Assembly (NCBI GenBank): GCA_033239525.1
Contig: BSYO01000020.1
Span: forward strand, 6,573,892-6,637,891
Reading direction: 5' to 3'
Origin: Nepenthes gracilis
Taxonomy: Eukaryota; Streptophyta; Magnoliopsida; Caryophyllales; Nepenthaceae
Length of the DNA stretch: 64,000 nucleotides
Each line of letters begins with the position of its first letter. Position 1 is the stretch's first letter. The position numbers and the translations under genes were made by a program. Shown here piece by piece: positions 35,991 to 47,028 of the stretch. The notes below the pieces were generated by a model. That model saw only the letters and a list, made by a program, of their open reading frames with translations, was not told the origin of the DNA and did not search any database.

Positions 35991-36299
35991 AGTTAAAACT
36001 TAGTCCTTCCAATTTTTTCTAGGAAATTAGATTCAGCCTAAACCAACCTAACTTAATAGTCGAAATTTTTATCTAAATCCTATTTATGTCTGTTAGGCGT
36101 ATTTTTTAGTTAGTATATTCTGTGATCGTGTCGGGTTATTTATTTGATCTCTTTTTCGGCATGTTCGGTAATTGTAACAACATATCGCCTTGAAAGATTC
36201 TCATCCGTGTCATGCCTAAAGACCGTCATCATCACATCTCAACATTCCCGCCTCCCTATCTTTTGTTTTGTCCTTTCCCAAGCCCTGGGCCTACTTTCC

Positions 36300-36525
36300 A
36301 CACGAGAAGCCCAGCGCTCGATGTGCGCCCGAGACGCCATCGAGGTGTATTTTCTAGAATCAGGGTGCTCGATGAGTGCCCAAGGCGCCAACGAAGCCTG
36401 TTTTCCAGAACAAGGGCGCTCGATAGCCCCCCGATCGGCGCTCGAGCGCCACAGCACCAAAACAACAAACCTTATCCGGTGCTCACCGTGCACTCGAGTG
36501 GCGCTCGAGTGGTGCAATCCTTTTG
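36300..36525. repeat. CTCGAG/GCGCTCGA-rich segment
   Basis: Repeated GCTCGATG/GCGCTCGAG words with GCGCC between. A similar CTCGAGCxC-rich stretch lies at 14,330-14,500. It probably derives from LTR U3 repeats of one family. Confidence 0.5.
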
Positions 36526-37053
36526 TCTCCAACGGCTCTATTTTTTAAACCCTATTTTAAGACTCGTATATATTCATAACTTATGTCTTTAACCCTAACT
36601 TGCTTAGAACGTCTTTGGAGATGCATATCACTTAAAAAGCTCCTCATTTATACACTCCATTTTAGAAAAAATTTCACACCTACGATTGCGTTTCATTGAC
36701 AAAGATTTCTCTTCGCATTGTATTTTCTTATTTCTATCATTTCTACCCTTCTACTTTCATTGGTGATATCGGTACATTGAAGGAGATTCGATCGTGTTTG
36801 GCAATTCAAGTGGTTCGAGAAATAAGATTAACGTGAATACCGAAAGGTATCCGATTTTATTGCCGTAGACAAATCTAAAGAGTTACTTAATAGGAATCAC
36901 AAGACGGAAGTAAGTCGGTTAGGTTAGCACATCGTTACCACCCGATTTGTAAGTTGATTTTCATAGTGCATTTCTTCCTTAACCGTTGAAATCCGAAAAT
37001 TTTTTTTTGATTACCTTGAGTATCGAGTTTTTTCTTCGTTATCAAAAAGATCG

Positions 37054-37092
<39 letters not shown>

Positions 37093-38399
37093 ATTATTTT
37101 TTATATTTTTATCGTATTACTCATATCATTTAGAAATAAATATTCTTTACGTGTATTAAATATTTATTATTACCACTGTTTCTGTTAATTTATTACGGGG
37201 TCAAAATATTATTGTGTAATTTGAGACGAAACGATCCATTTCAATGTCCAATTCAAACTCAATTTCAATGAGATGTAGGCCATACTAGTGATGTTGATAT
37301 TGTAAAAATTATTGTATAGGATATAATAAATATTTAATAATTTATTAAGATGATTAAGTATTTTAATGTCATATAATTTCGTTATATTTTATTATAAAAA
37401 TTATTTTCATAATTAGTTCAAATTTTAATGAAAAAAATGGAATTTACTTAATCAATGGATCAATCTTTTTCTTTATCCTATAGATAACAGAATTACCCAT
37501 TATTAGTTGAAAATAATATCTGTCAAATTTTCTAATAATAAGTAGGTGATTTTTCAAATTTGAGTTTGGATGAAGTTTTAAATTTTCTCATAATTTGTAA
37601 ATTTAAGTAGCAATTTAAAAACTATACATAATATATTCTTTCACAAATTCTATAACTTTCATGAGGGAAGAATGAGAAGGATGATAGAAAAGAAATTTGT
37701 TCTGTATTCTTCAAGATAAGAACTTTAAACATATATTAAGATATATTTATAATGTTTAGTTTCATATAATTAAATTATAATTAACATAATAACTCTAAAA
37801 ATTCATATAAATATTTATTTAAATATAAATTTTATAGACAATACTATATATACCCAATTCAACAAAGATCGGAAACGGAGTTGAAATACTTCATTTACCC
37901 GACCTAACGATGTTGAGATGTCACCTAAACTAAATTATTGAAGCTTCCCTCTTAAATAAAAGTTGGGTAAATGAATTAGTAGGAATGGCTTTTCTCTTAA
38001 CTTGCCTTAGAAGCCAAGCTACAATTATGAGCCATCTTTGCCTATATCTTAGAGAAAGGTGAGCAATCGTCAAGGCTGCCAGCTATTTGTGTCGCCCATG
38101 TTTACTATTATTTCTAATTTTTATTTTTTTCAAAATTCGTGATATGCCCAGCTCTCGACATTTTAATTATAAATAAGATTTTAGTTTTATCAACTCTCCT
38201 TGTAATATTTTAAATTTTAACTTCTATCATATAGTGTTCCAATTTATTATTTGAATAAAAATATTTCAAAATTTTGAATAAAAAAATAAAAAATCTAGAA
38301 TTTTAATTTTTGCAAGAATTTATTTTAGTCATTTTACTTGATTAACTATAAAAATTCTTTAAGAATACGAATAAAGATTAAATTAAAAAGATGCCCCTC
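36526..38399. other. AT-rich spacer with ATT microsatellite
   Basis: The ATT repeat lies at 37,056-37,091. I see no gene. Confidence 0.55.
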
Positions 38400-38790
38400 G
38401 CCTAAAATCAGAGTTATTTCACACCCGGTTTCTGTGCATCTTAGGAACCCTCGGCACCATGTGATAGTTTGGTCTTGGAGGCTTGGCAATCCTTATTAAG
38501 TATCATGGCGTGGTAATAGGGATGCTTGGCTCTGTTGAACCTAGGGCTCGACCCTATAGTGGATGGTTCAGCCATCCTTGGTCAGGAGGTATTGACCTCC
38601 TTGATTGTTCGACTGCTTGATGGTCCAAGCCTCCTCTCTGTTGGTCTTAACCTCATTGATCTAGCCATGCCCTCTTGCATACGGTAGGTCAGTAGACATC
38701 GCTAAAGCTTGATCGTTATGTTTCCATAGTTTGGACATTAACGTTGCGCAGACCTTGGCTGAAAGTGGGGTCGTCATCAAGTTATTTGTA
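38400..38790. other. Isolated GC-richer segment of unknown origin
   Basis: About 390 bases of balanced composition inside AT-rich sequence, with sharp edges. No long ORF, LTR end or known motif was recognised. It has short inverted repeats such as AGGAGGTATTGACCTCCT. It could be a relic of an old element or pseudogene. Confidence 0.45.
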
Positions 38791-39953
38791 TAAATAATAA
38801 AATTGAAATATTTTGATAAAGGTAAGCAAATGAAAAGATTGTGATTATATTTTGTTAACCGATAAAAATAGGGCAGAAATAAAAAGGGGGTTAACTAGGG
38901 AAACATAAATGATTTTGGCTATTTGAATTGGATTTGAGGGGCCAATCTCTCTAAAAGAAGGGGTAATTCTATTTTTGTAAATATAATCGTTCGATATTAA
39001 TTAAATAGTTATATTATTTACTATTATAAAAATATTAATTAATTTTTATTTAGTATTAAAAAATATTAATCTTATTTATCTAACATTAATTACATAGTTG
39101 TGATTAAAATAGGCTGAATTAACCCCATAGATGTTCATAATGGACAATTATTTAGCCTTGCTGCTTGTAATGACCGTTGTCATGTCCTGAGTGTAATTAT
39201 TAGTTTGTAAAGTGTAAAAGAAGTTTAATAAATTAATTACAGAGTAATGATAACCGTAAATTATGGCCTTAAAATCATCTTCAGAAGTCGGCCTTTGGTT
39301 ATTCATCATCTGAATGATTTATTTTTTTTTTAATTATCAGAATCAATCCACATATTTAATGCAATCATTCAGAATATTTTAGGCAAAGTAAAAGCAATTG
39401 TGTACGTAAAATATATAAAACTAATTGCCTAATGAATCAATATCTTCGTTGATATATTAACAAAATCGTGGAGATTTCTCAAGATAAATTTCCTTTGTTT
39501 ATTTGATTCTCTAATTTTTTATGAGGTAGTTTATTTTAGTATATCAGATTAAATAAGTTATTATATTAGAAAGAAATTTAAGATACTATAGAGGACATAA
39601 TAAAAGGGGAAGAAGATATGAATGTAGATCTTTAAAAGTATTATTTATTTTTTATAATGAAATAAAATATGAATAGAATAAATATTATTAAGAATAGGTA
39701 TTATCAAAAAAATATATCAGAATAAATATGATATTATTTAATTCATACAATAAACAAATATAACATCTAAAAATAAGTAATTGAAAAATTAATTACATAG
39801 TAATAAGTTTTATTTAGATATTTTATATGGGCCCATAATAAATACCTATAAAACATACTATTTGACCATTCACACTACATAGGTAAATTTTTAGGCTACC
39901 AAAATATTTTCAACATATGAATGGTCTTTTCTGACATGCATACGCTAAGGAAG

Positions 39954-40000
<47 letters not shown>

Positions 40001-40555
40001 GGAGGTTGCATTTAAATGTATCGAGGCAATGTTTAAATTTTATTTAAACTTTGGTGAATTATACAGGTAGAATTAGGTTATGTTACATCACGTGGAATGT
40101 CTAGCGTTATAGTCTGTATAAAATGACATGTGTGATCGAGAAGACACTAATTTTAGTTACTCTATGTAACATAGAAATTATATTATATAATGAATAAGTG
40201 ACTGCACTTTATTATATATACTCTGAATATTTTGGGATACGATCAATCAAATTAAGTATTATTCACTTTCTCAAGTACCTTGCACGTCTTGGGAGTAACT
40301 CGAAGCAAAATTGAATGCCTTTTTGCCTTATAATCAATGGGATCAAGTTGTCAAGTAGGTGTTGCTTCGCCGGACTTGAGGTAATGTCACACAAACAGCT
40401 TTGCAACTACTGCTGACACCTACAATCTACTTTTTGTTGGGCAAAATATAATCATCGTTGGAATGTTCTTCAAAAACAATCTACCATTCACAGTCGGTTG
40501 GATCACTAGAACTTTTGTTGGTTATATAGTCTGAGTATTTTTTTCAGCTTACCTA
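38791..40555. other. AT-rich spacer with CT/AT microsatellite
   Basis: A CT run (about 39,953-39,980) passes directly into an AT run (39,981-40,000). No gene seen. Confidence 0.6.
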
Positions 40556-40559
40556 AGTT

Positions 40560-40945
40560 GTAACACGATCCCCAAATTTATATTTATAATACCATAATTA
40601 TTATATATTAAATAAATATTTGAAATAATTATATAGTAAAAATTTTAAGAAAACTAAGTATTTGCAACATGAGAATCAACACCTAATAGGCGTAAGAGCC
40701 ACATATGAACGTGTTTAAGATATAATTACTATGCCCAATGTACGCTGATCAGTGTTCGTGCACGAATTGTGGTAGTGTGAGTTGCACTTATAAGTGAAAG
40801 AAGAGCTCATGCATGAAGTTAAAAAATATGGGTCACACTCGTATACGGGATGAAACATGTTCGTGCATACATGTATTTAACTAGCATACGTGTACTGATC
40901 TCTTTATATTCGTGAACTTTTAGACATTGTGAGGCAAAAAAGAGA
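40560..40945 (+). repeat. Possible LTR start (TGTAACACGATCCCC)
   Basis: TGTAACACGATCCCCAAAT looks like a plus-strand LTR terminus and is followed by CACCTAATAGGCGTAAGAGCC, which matches the reverse complement of 14,640-14,700. The other end was not identified. Confidence 0.35.
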
Positions 40946-41729
40946 GAAAAAGATAGGCAAAGAAGAGAGCAAACGTAGAGGAAATTGATCTTGGAGTTAT
41001 TTTGTATTAGTTCAAGTATTTGGTATAAAGTAAGTACATTTAAATTATTTTTTCTTTTGTTAATGAGAATCTTGAGATTTATCATTTTGTTTTTCATTTA
41101 AACATATATGTATATACTTCATTATTGTCCTTCTTACCGTTCTTTACATATATGTCCATTTTGCTTAAGGAGTTTAAATTTTCAAACACTTGTGCCTAAT
41201 TTATAATATTATTTGTATTTGTTAAAATATTTATCTATTTGATCTTACTTGCTATTCTGTACAAATATTTGACACAAATTTGTAAAGATTAATTATTTTT
41301 CTATAATTTTGAAAAAGTTTGCAAATTTAATATTTTTATAGAATTTTTTTGTTTTGATTCAATAGTAATTATTATAAGAAAATTGATGGTTTATATTTGA
41401 ATATGTCTTAATATACTGTGTACAATCTGAATATCGATCTTATCATCCACAAGTAAAAAATTAACATTCAATTTCATCTATAAAGTATACATATAAACGA
41501 CCATTGCATGGGTCTTTAGTAATATTATACCGAATTTAGGCTATGAGAACTATATATAGCCCGATCTTCTAAGTTTGCCATTTGATATCAATCAATGAAA
41601 TTCTCACAACTCTTTGTTTAAATGTTTTGAATAAAATTATTGATATTCGGCACATTTGGCATTTTCACATTTGGTCATTGTTATTTGTCATTTTCATGTT
41701 TTATTCGTTTATATTTGTATATATAAACT
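40946..41729. repeat. Left flank of element C, duplicated at 54,206-54,985
   Basis: Nearly identical over about 780 bases (scattered single-base differences, about 97% by eye). It ends TATATATAAACT directly before the LTR of C. Confidence 0.92.
41725..41729. repeat. Presumed target site of element C (AAACT)
   Basis: The right copy cannot be checked because the right LTR is truncated. The unoccupied copy at 54,981-54,985 also has AAACT. Confidence 0.6.
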
Positions 41730-42723
41730 TGTTGCGTCCTGGGCCCACGGTTGTCGTACGGATTAGAGAGCCCGGATTCTAAAGCGTGCGCTGCCGGGAA
41801 GAAGGGTCCGGTCTCCGTCCCTGTAAACACGGACTCCGCACAACACAAACAACAAACAAGAGGTCAAGGGTCCGGCAGATTTCTCCCCACCGAGGTGGCT
41901 TTCCGACGCCTCAAGTCAAGCAAATTCCGCAGAAACGGAAATGGCGTGCGCTAAGGGGGTGCGCGGAAGAATCTTTGTGTAAGCGTAGAGGATGCTTGTG
42001 CGGTGATGTGGAGAGTGCAATGAGCAGGTGGTGGAAGGCCTGACTTCCTTGATGCACCGCAATGGGTGGCTGACTTTCCCATGATCTCAGGAGATGCTGG
42101 GAAGGTGAACCAGTTAGCTACTGCAGATGAGACGGTGCTCTGTCTCGACTCATCACTCTCGTGTTTTCAATTAGAGAAGAGGGAAGCAGTTGAGTGCGAT
42201 TCGCCGTTTGAATTCTTGATTCAAAGGGAAGTAAAGAATGTAAGATGCTCGAAGAGATGTCGAGAAAAGGTCCCTTTCTCTGTGGGGTGCGGGGGTTCTT
42301 ATACGCCTCTCCCTGTTGAACTCTTGGGCGCCAAAACGCCCGTTGCTTGGGCCATTGCGCCACTGGTCACTGTTGTGAACCGCCGGCTACGCCGGCTGTC
42401 CTGTTGCCGTGACTGGCACGTTGCTGAGCGTTGTTGACCACGCCCGATTTTCCCCTGAGCGGGGATTGGTTGGCCACCTGCAGACGGCAGCGGGTGCCGT
42501 TGGCGCTGCGCCAGCCACGCCTCTATTGGCTAGCCTTTCCGCCTGTTCCCGGTGACGCATTTAATGCGCTGCAGGTTTCCGTTGCCTTCTTCCATCGTGG
42601 GTTCGCGCCTCAGAACTCTTGGACTGGGCCGACCACTTCACGTGGGCTTCTGGATCCTTTATGGGCCGCGACCTGCTTAGTAAGCCTGGGCATGTCTTAT
42701 GGGCCAGGACATGGGACCCAACA
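41730..42723 (-). repeat. 3' LTR of element C (left copy)
   Basis: Plus-strand ends TGTTGCGTCC and GGGACCCAACA, 994 bp. Minus-strand TATA-like GGCGTATAAGAAC at 42,295-42,307. Confidence 0.93.
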
Positions 42724-42738
42724 CTAGCCCCCCATGCC
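42724..42738 (-). other. Polypurine tract of element C
   Basis: The minus strand reads GGCATGGGGGGCTAG, abutting the LTR. Confidence 0.88.
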
Positions 42739-43009
42739 TGGGCCGGCCAGTGGTCGGGCCTGGCATGTCCTCTGGGCCCATTTTCGCAGCCTCATACCCT
42801 TCTTCGTGCCGCGTCATTTTTTTCGTCTTCCGGGTTCGCACCTTTCCCAGGAGCCAGGGCAGGCTTTTCAGGCGCTGCCGTGTCCCGTCACTTCATCAGG
42901 CGAGATTCGCGCACCTTGTGTTGCGTCGACCGGCCATTTCACCCATTGCCCGAAAGACGTTTGCTGGATGCCGTGTTGCGCTGGGTGAGGGGATAGCCTG
43001 CACCCTGCC

Positions 43010-43686
43010 CATAAATAGGAGGGTCACTTGAGCGAGTTGAGTTCATCCCTTATCAGCAAATCAAAAGGCAATGAGAAGATTCTGGCTCTCCCCGCCTTTG
43101 GCGGCCACCGAGAAGGAATTGGATGGACCACTCGCATGCCTGAGATTCCTGGTGGAGACCATTGTAGCCCATGGCCTGTGACTTGCCTTCTTTGCTAACG
43201 AGAATGGATTGGCCATTCTGCTATCGCCGCGTGCCTCCTTCCGGGTTGTGGCCTGGCTGGCTTGAGTGAATTCTTGGAGGATCCCTGCGGGTACCTTCTT
43301 CCGTTTGAAGAAGGCTTTCGCAGGGGATCATTCCGCGAGCCACGCCAGGGCGTTAACCGCGGAAGGAGTGCGAGGTCAGTAGCCCTCCGTGGAAGCTGGG
43401 TTGCTCACCCAACTCTCCCGGAGTGCCTGACCTTGGTGCTTCCCGGACCCCGGTGGATTGGACGCTTTAAACCTCCACCAGGGGATGCTCCTTGCCTCCC
43501 ACCCAGTGCGCCCAATGAAATACCGACTGCTTCCGCCGTCGGGATCTGGTGCAGATCATGTTCGCCGAGCTCTCCTAGGGCCAGGCAAGGGAGCACACGG
43601 GGCTTCGTACCGCAGTCTTCTTTCGTCTTTCTCGCAGCTTCATGGTTGTAGATCTTATACTTTGTAAGAAAGCATTGATTAATAAA
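43010..43686 (+). pseudogene. Element C antisense unit 1
   Basis: TATA-like CATAAATAG at 43,010-43,018, ATG at 43,071 (MRRFWLSPPLAATEKELDG), one reading frame to TAA at 43,665-43,667 (198 codons) with in-frame stops at 43,179 (TGA), 43,263 (TGA), 43,380 (TAG) and 43,428 (TGA), and AATAAA at 43,681-43,686. The whole has the shape of a small single-exon gene. I do not recognise a domain, and it lacks the PRN motif of units 2 and 3, so a coding past is inferred only from frame continuity and signals. Confidence 0.45.
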
Positions 43687-43833
43687 AGAAGTAGCCTCTT
43701 TTTGTCTTCAATTTTTGTCTCATCTTCGTAAATGTTCTTCTGTCGTCGGGCGCCTCGCCCTAAGGATCCACGCGTCATCCTTTGGGAGCCCGTGGGGTCC
43801 CTGTCAACCGTCACGTCTCCTGGGATATCCGGC

Positions 43834-43991
43834 GCATTTAATTCCTGCGCGGCCAGGAGACGTCGTTTCGTCTTGGAAACGCGCAAGTATTCAGGGGCCT
43901 CCCACGTGGAGAATCCTCATTGGCTCTTCCTTAAACGCTTTCCGTCTTTTGGAGGTTGCCACCCTTTTAGGAGAAGATTTGCCTATTTAAA
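43834..43991 (+). promoter_or_regulatory. Promoter-like module of antisense unit 2
   Basis: GCATTTAAT at 43,834-43,842, G-box CACGTG at 43,903-43,908, and TTGCCTATTTAAA with TATTTAAA at 43,984-43,991; ATG at 44,086. Unit 3 has the same three parts in the same order. Confidence 0.55.
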
Positions 43992-44085
43992 TACGCCACT
44001 TTCTCCTAAAATCTGGCACGTCTCTGTACTTGTACATCTACTGGCAGTTTGATCTTCCTCTGCGTGTTTCCTTGCCGTAAAATCA

Positions 44086-44655
44086 ATGGAGGACACATCC
44101 AGCGACTCGGAACGCTCTTCCGATGAGTCTGAGTTTGGCTCTCACGCCCCTGGGTCCTCAGGAGAGGCCCGCTCTGAAGCCACGGTTGCTGGCCCTTCAC
44201 GGAGCCGGGGACCGCCTCCAGGTTTCGAGAGAGTCCAGCCACGTCGAGGGGCTGCTGCGATTCAGGTGGAGTGGCTGAGGGCCCGCGTCGCGCATTTAGA
44301 GAGCGCTCTGGCCGAGTCGGAGGCCAGGGCCACACGACTGGTGGGTGCCAACGTGGGGGCGCAGGACCTCATATTGGCACTTGAAGGAGAAATGGAGTGG
44401 CTCCGGCAGCAATACGAGGCTGAAGTCGCAGAGTTGCGGTTGGAGCTGAGAATGAGGCTTCGGCCGGAGGGAGTGGATCCCGCCTTGGAGCGGTCTTACT
44501 TTGATGCCTTTAGGCTCTCCCGGAGACAGGCTTCGCTAGAGGATCCGGGTTTCCGCATGGGGGTTCTGGACCCTCGCAATTTGCAAGCTAGAACTCGCCG
44601 CCAGTTGGTGGATTATCACATCCAAAGTTCTTCTACTGGCCACCGGGGCCGCTAG
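44086..44655 (+). CDS. Element C antisense unit 2: intact coiled-coil protein
   Basis: An uninterrupted 189-codon frame on the strand opposite to pol. Residues 1-60 are acidic, Ser/Gly-rich and disordered (MEDTSSDSERSSDESEF). About residues 60-125 form a coiled coil (VEWLRARVAHLESALAESEA and EGEMEWLRQQYEAEVAELRL). The C-terminus has YFDAFRLSRRQASLEDP and MGVLDPRNLQARTRR, which resembles the ends of the two-exon antisense proteins of A, B and C (unit 3). No transmembrane part or known enzyme motif. It follows a promoter-like module and looks like a paralogue of exon 2 of unit 3 that arose by tandem duplication. Function unknown. Confidence 0.7.
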   Translation: MEDTSSDSERSSDESEFGSHAPGSSGEARSEATVAGPSRSRGPPPGFERVQPRRGAAAIQVEWLRARVAHLESALAESEARATRLVGANVGAQDLILALEGEMEWLRQQYEAEVAELRLELRMRLRPEGVDPALERSYFDAFRLSRRQASLEDPGFRMGVLDPRNLQARTRRQLVDYHIQSSSTGHRGR

Positions 44656-44859
44656 CCGTTTTGTTATTGTTGTGCTTTTCTCCTTTAGTTGTAATCGTTG
44701 TAACGAAAATCTGTTGACGTAATGAGAATTGTTGGTTCTTCGTTCCACTTTGTCTGCCGAAGGAGTTTTTCTTCCCCCTCTTTTTTCCCTTTTCTTTTTT
44801 CTGCATTTTCACTTTGCGCTTATCGTGCACGTCTTCAGGGGTTCGGTTATCGTGAGCCC

Positions 44860-45051
44860 CCATTTAATGCGGCGGCGCCAGCGTGGACCCTAGCCAGGCA
44901 GCTGAAGGGTCGCACCCGTTAGCCTGGCGCCTAGCCATCATTGCAATCGATTGAGATTCTGTGGTGCGCCTGGATGCCACCACGTGTTCCAATCTCCGGT
45001 GGCGGTGGCGTTTTGGTTTCCCACCTTTTGGCTTGGCGTTGCCTATTTAAA
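44860..45051 (+). promoter_or_regulatory. Promoter-like module of antisense unit 3
   Basis: CATTTAATGC at 44,861-44,870, G-box CACGTG at 44,981-44,986, TTGCCTATTTAAA with TATTTAAA at 45,044-45,051; ATG at 45,122. Confidence 0.55.
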
Positions 45052-45121
45052 CCAAGTGACGATCGTTTCCTCTCTTCCGCCGATTTCTTCCTCATTTACA
45101 CTTGTGATTTTCGAGAGACAA

Positions 45122-47028
45122 ATGGCAGCAAAAGTAGAAAGCTCTTCTTCTTCTCGTGCCTCCAGAGCCGTGCGCCATGGTGTTCTCAACACCAGGTCTG
45201 TCATGACTGCTGGGCATATCGCTTCCCTTATGGTAGACTACGCGATTCCCAGTGACTGGAGTTACCGTGTTCCCGGCACGTTGGACAGAGCCAACGCCCC
45301 CCCAGCGGGTTTTATCACGGTGTACGAGCACCATCTGAGGGGGGGCTTCGTTTTTCGCTGAACTGCTCGTTGTACGCGGTGGTTGACGCGCTGGGAGTCC
45401 CGATGGCAAGGCTACATCCCAATGCCTTGCGCTATCTGGTATCTTTGTGCGTTTTTGCTCTTATGCACGAATGCACCTTCGATGCGAAGGCAGCAAGGAT
45501 AATCTTCCGGTTCACGGAGTCAGAGGACTGGGTATCGCTTTCCCCCAAGCCGGGGTTCAACCTTGGCGGCACCAACCCTGACTCAGTGAAGGGCTGGAAG
45601 GAGCGCTTCTTCTTCCTGCAGGAGCCCCCTGATTGTGAACTTCCGAGGGCGTGGGGCCCAATCTCTGAATACTTCCGGGACAAGCCCACAGACGAGGACG
45701 TTGCAGGATCTTCGAAGCTGATATCCGTCATTGAGTCGGAAGAGAAGAAGTTCTCGATCCAGGGCTATTACCTCACATCCGTCACGTTTGAGATTGGTAG
45801 ATGGGGACCTCCGGCCGGTTGGGCGATAGCCGGTCCTGGCAAGGAGTTCCCTGGAGATATAGTCGCTTCCCTACCGCCCGGGGGGAATGAGGAGGAAAGC
45901 TGTTCGTTGCTGGCGACGTCGTCGAGCGACGATGAGGATGCGGCCGCCCTTAAACGGCTAAGGGAAGCCGAAGGGACCCCTTTGAGGAGGTCCTGGAGAC
46001 GAGTCGCCGGCCCTTCCATTGTAGGAAGTCCGGCTCCGAAGAGACCTGTGAGCGCGGGTCACCAGAGGGAAACTGCTGAACCCTCGTCAACTTCGATCGC
46101 GGGACTAGCCACTCGCGAAGTCTGTGAGGTCGAGTCTCTACCCGCTAGGGATCCACCCGCTAGTCGTGCTGATGAGGTGACAGACGATGCTGTCATATTA
46201 GAGGGCCCGGAGGAGCCATTCGCTGCCGCTTTTGTGCCAGCGACGGGGGTCAGGGAGCCTGGAGAGCCAGCTGTGATTTTTGCGGAGCCCATCTATGAAT
46301 TCAGGCCTCCGGGAGGTTTGATCCCGTCTTCAGAGGAAAGCGTCGCGTTTACCGCCGATCCGGTCGGGGCTAGCGAAGGGGCAGCCGGGACTTCCTTGAG
46401 GCAGGAGCCTTCGAGCGCTCCTACGGCCGCCGCGCTTCCATCCAGCCCGCCTCCAGCAGGCGAAAGAGCGGAGACCCAGGGAGAGGCTCTCCCGAGTGAT
46501 CTCGCACGCTCCCTGCGTGTTTCCTCTTCTCCGGTATGTTTGCTTCTTTCTGGCTCTCTCCCTTTGTCGCTTATCTTGGGAATGTCTCTGATCTTGCCTT
46601 CTATGCAGGTTCCTGGTGATGTGGTCCCCTTCGATGCGCAAGCTTCCCTTTTTCGCGAGGACCTGTAGCGGACCATCCTCAGCGGACGGCAACTCGTCTA
46701 CAGCGGCCAGGCCCAGATCGCATCTCTTACAGAGGAGAACGGGCAGCTGCGGCAGAGAGTTGAGCAACTGGAGGGTCTTCTCATCGCCGCGGAGGAAAGA
46801 GTCGCCAGGTTCGCCAGCGAGATGGTTGGCCGTCATTCTTCTGCAGAGATACTGCTGGCGTTGGAGGCCCGGTATTGGGACGGCATCCACCTATGTCACA
46901 GGATTGCTTCTTTGGTCGCTCCCCACGTTCCTGAGGGCTTTTTTCACCCGAGGAACATCGGAGTAGATGCGGCTTCTCGGTTGAAGAATTTTCACGAGGG
47001 GGCTGGCCCGTCGAGTTTGCCAGATTAG
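45122..47028 (+). pseudogene. Element C antisense unit 3, two exons (Transposase_28-like plus coiled coil)
   Basis: Exon 1 runs 45,122-46,533: MAAKVESSSSSRASR, VPGTLDRANAPPAGFITVYE, then a one-base frameshift in a T run near 45,350, then VVDALGVPMARLHPNALRYL, FRFTESEDWVSLSPKPG and WKERFFFLQ (PF04195-like, from memory), followed by a long acidic, Pro/Ala-rich tail. The intron 46,534-46,608 (75 nt, GTATGT...TATGCAG, phase 0) leads to exon 2, 46,609-47,028: VPGDVVPFDAQ, TAG at 46,666, a coiled coil (SLTEENGQLRQRVEQLEG), then WDGIHLCHRIASLV and PEGFFHPRNIG, ending TAG. Only one shift and one stop break about 600 codons. The intron is also open in frame, so an unspliced product would not be cut by it. 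Confidence 0.82.
46534..46608 (+). other. Predicted intron of antisense unit 3
   Basis: CCG|GTATGT donor, pyrimidine-rich TGCCTTCTATGCAG acceptor, 75 nt, phase 0, at the place where element B has a 74-nt intron. Confidence 0.65.

Noticed and set aside
46330..46890. A 186-codon minus-strand open frame
   Set aside because: Shadow of antisense unit 3. The plus-strand frame has the conserved motifs and the intron.
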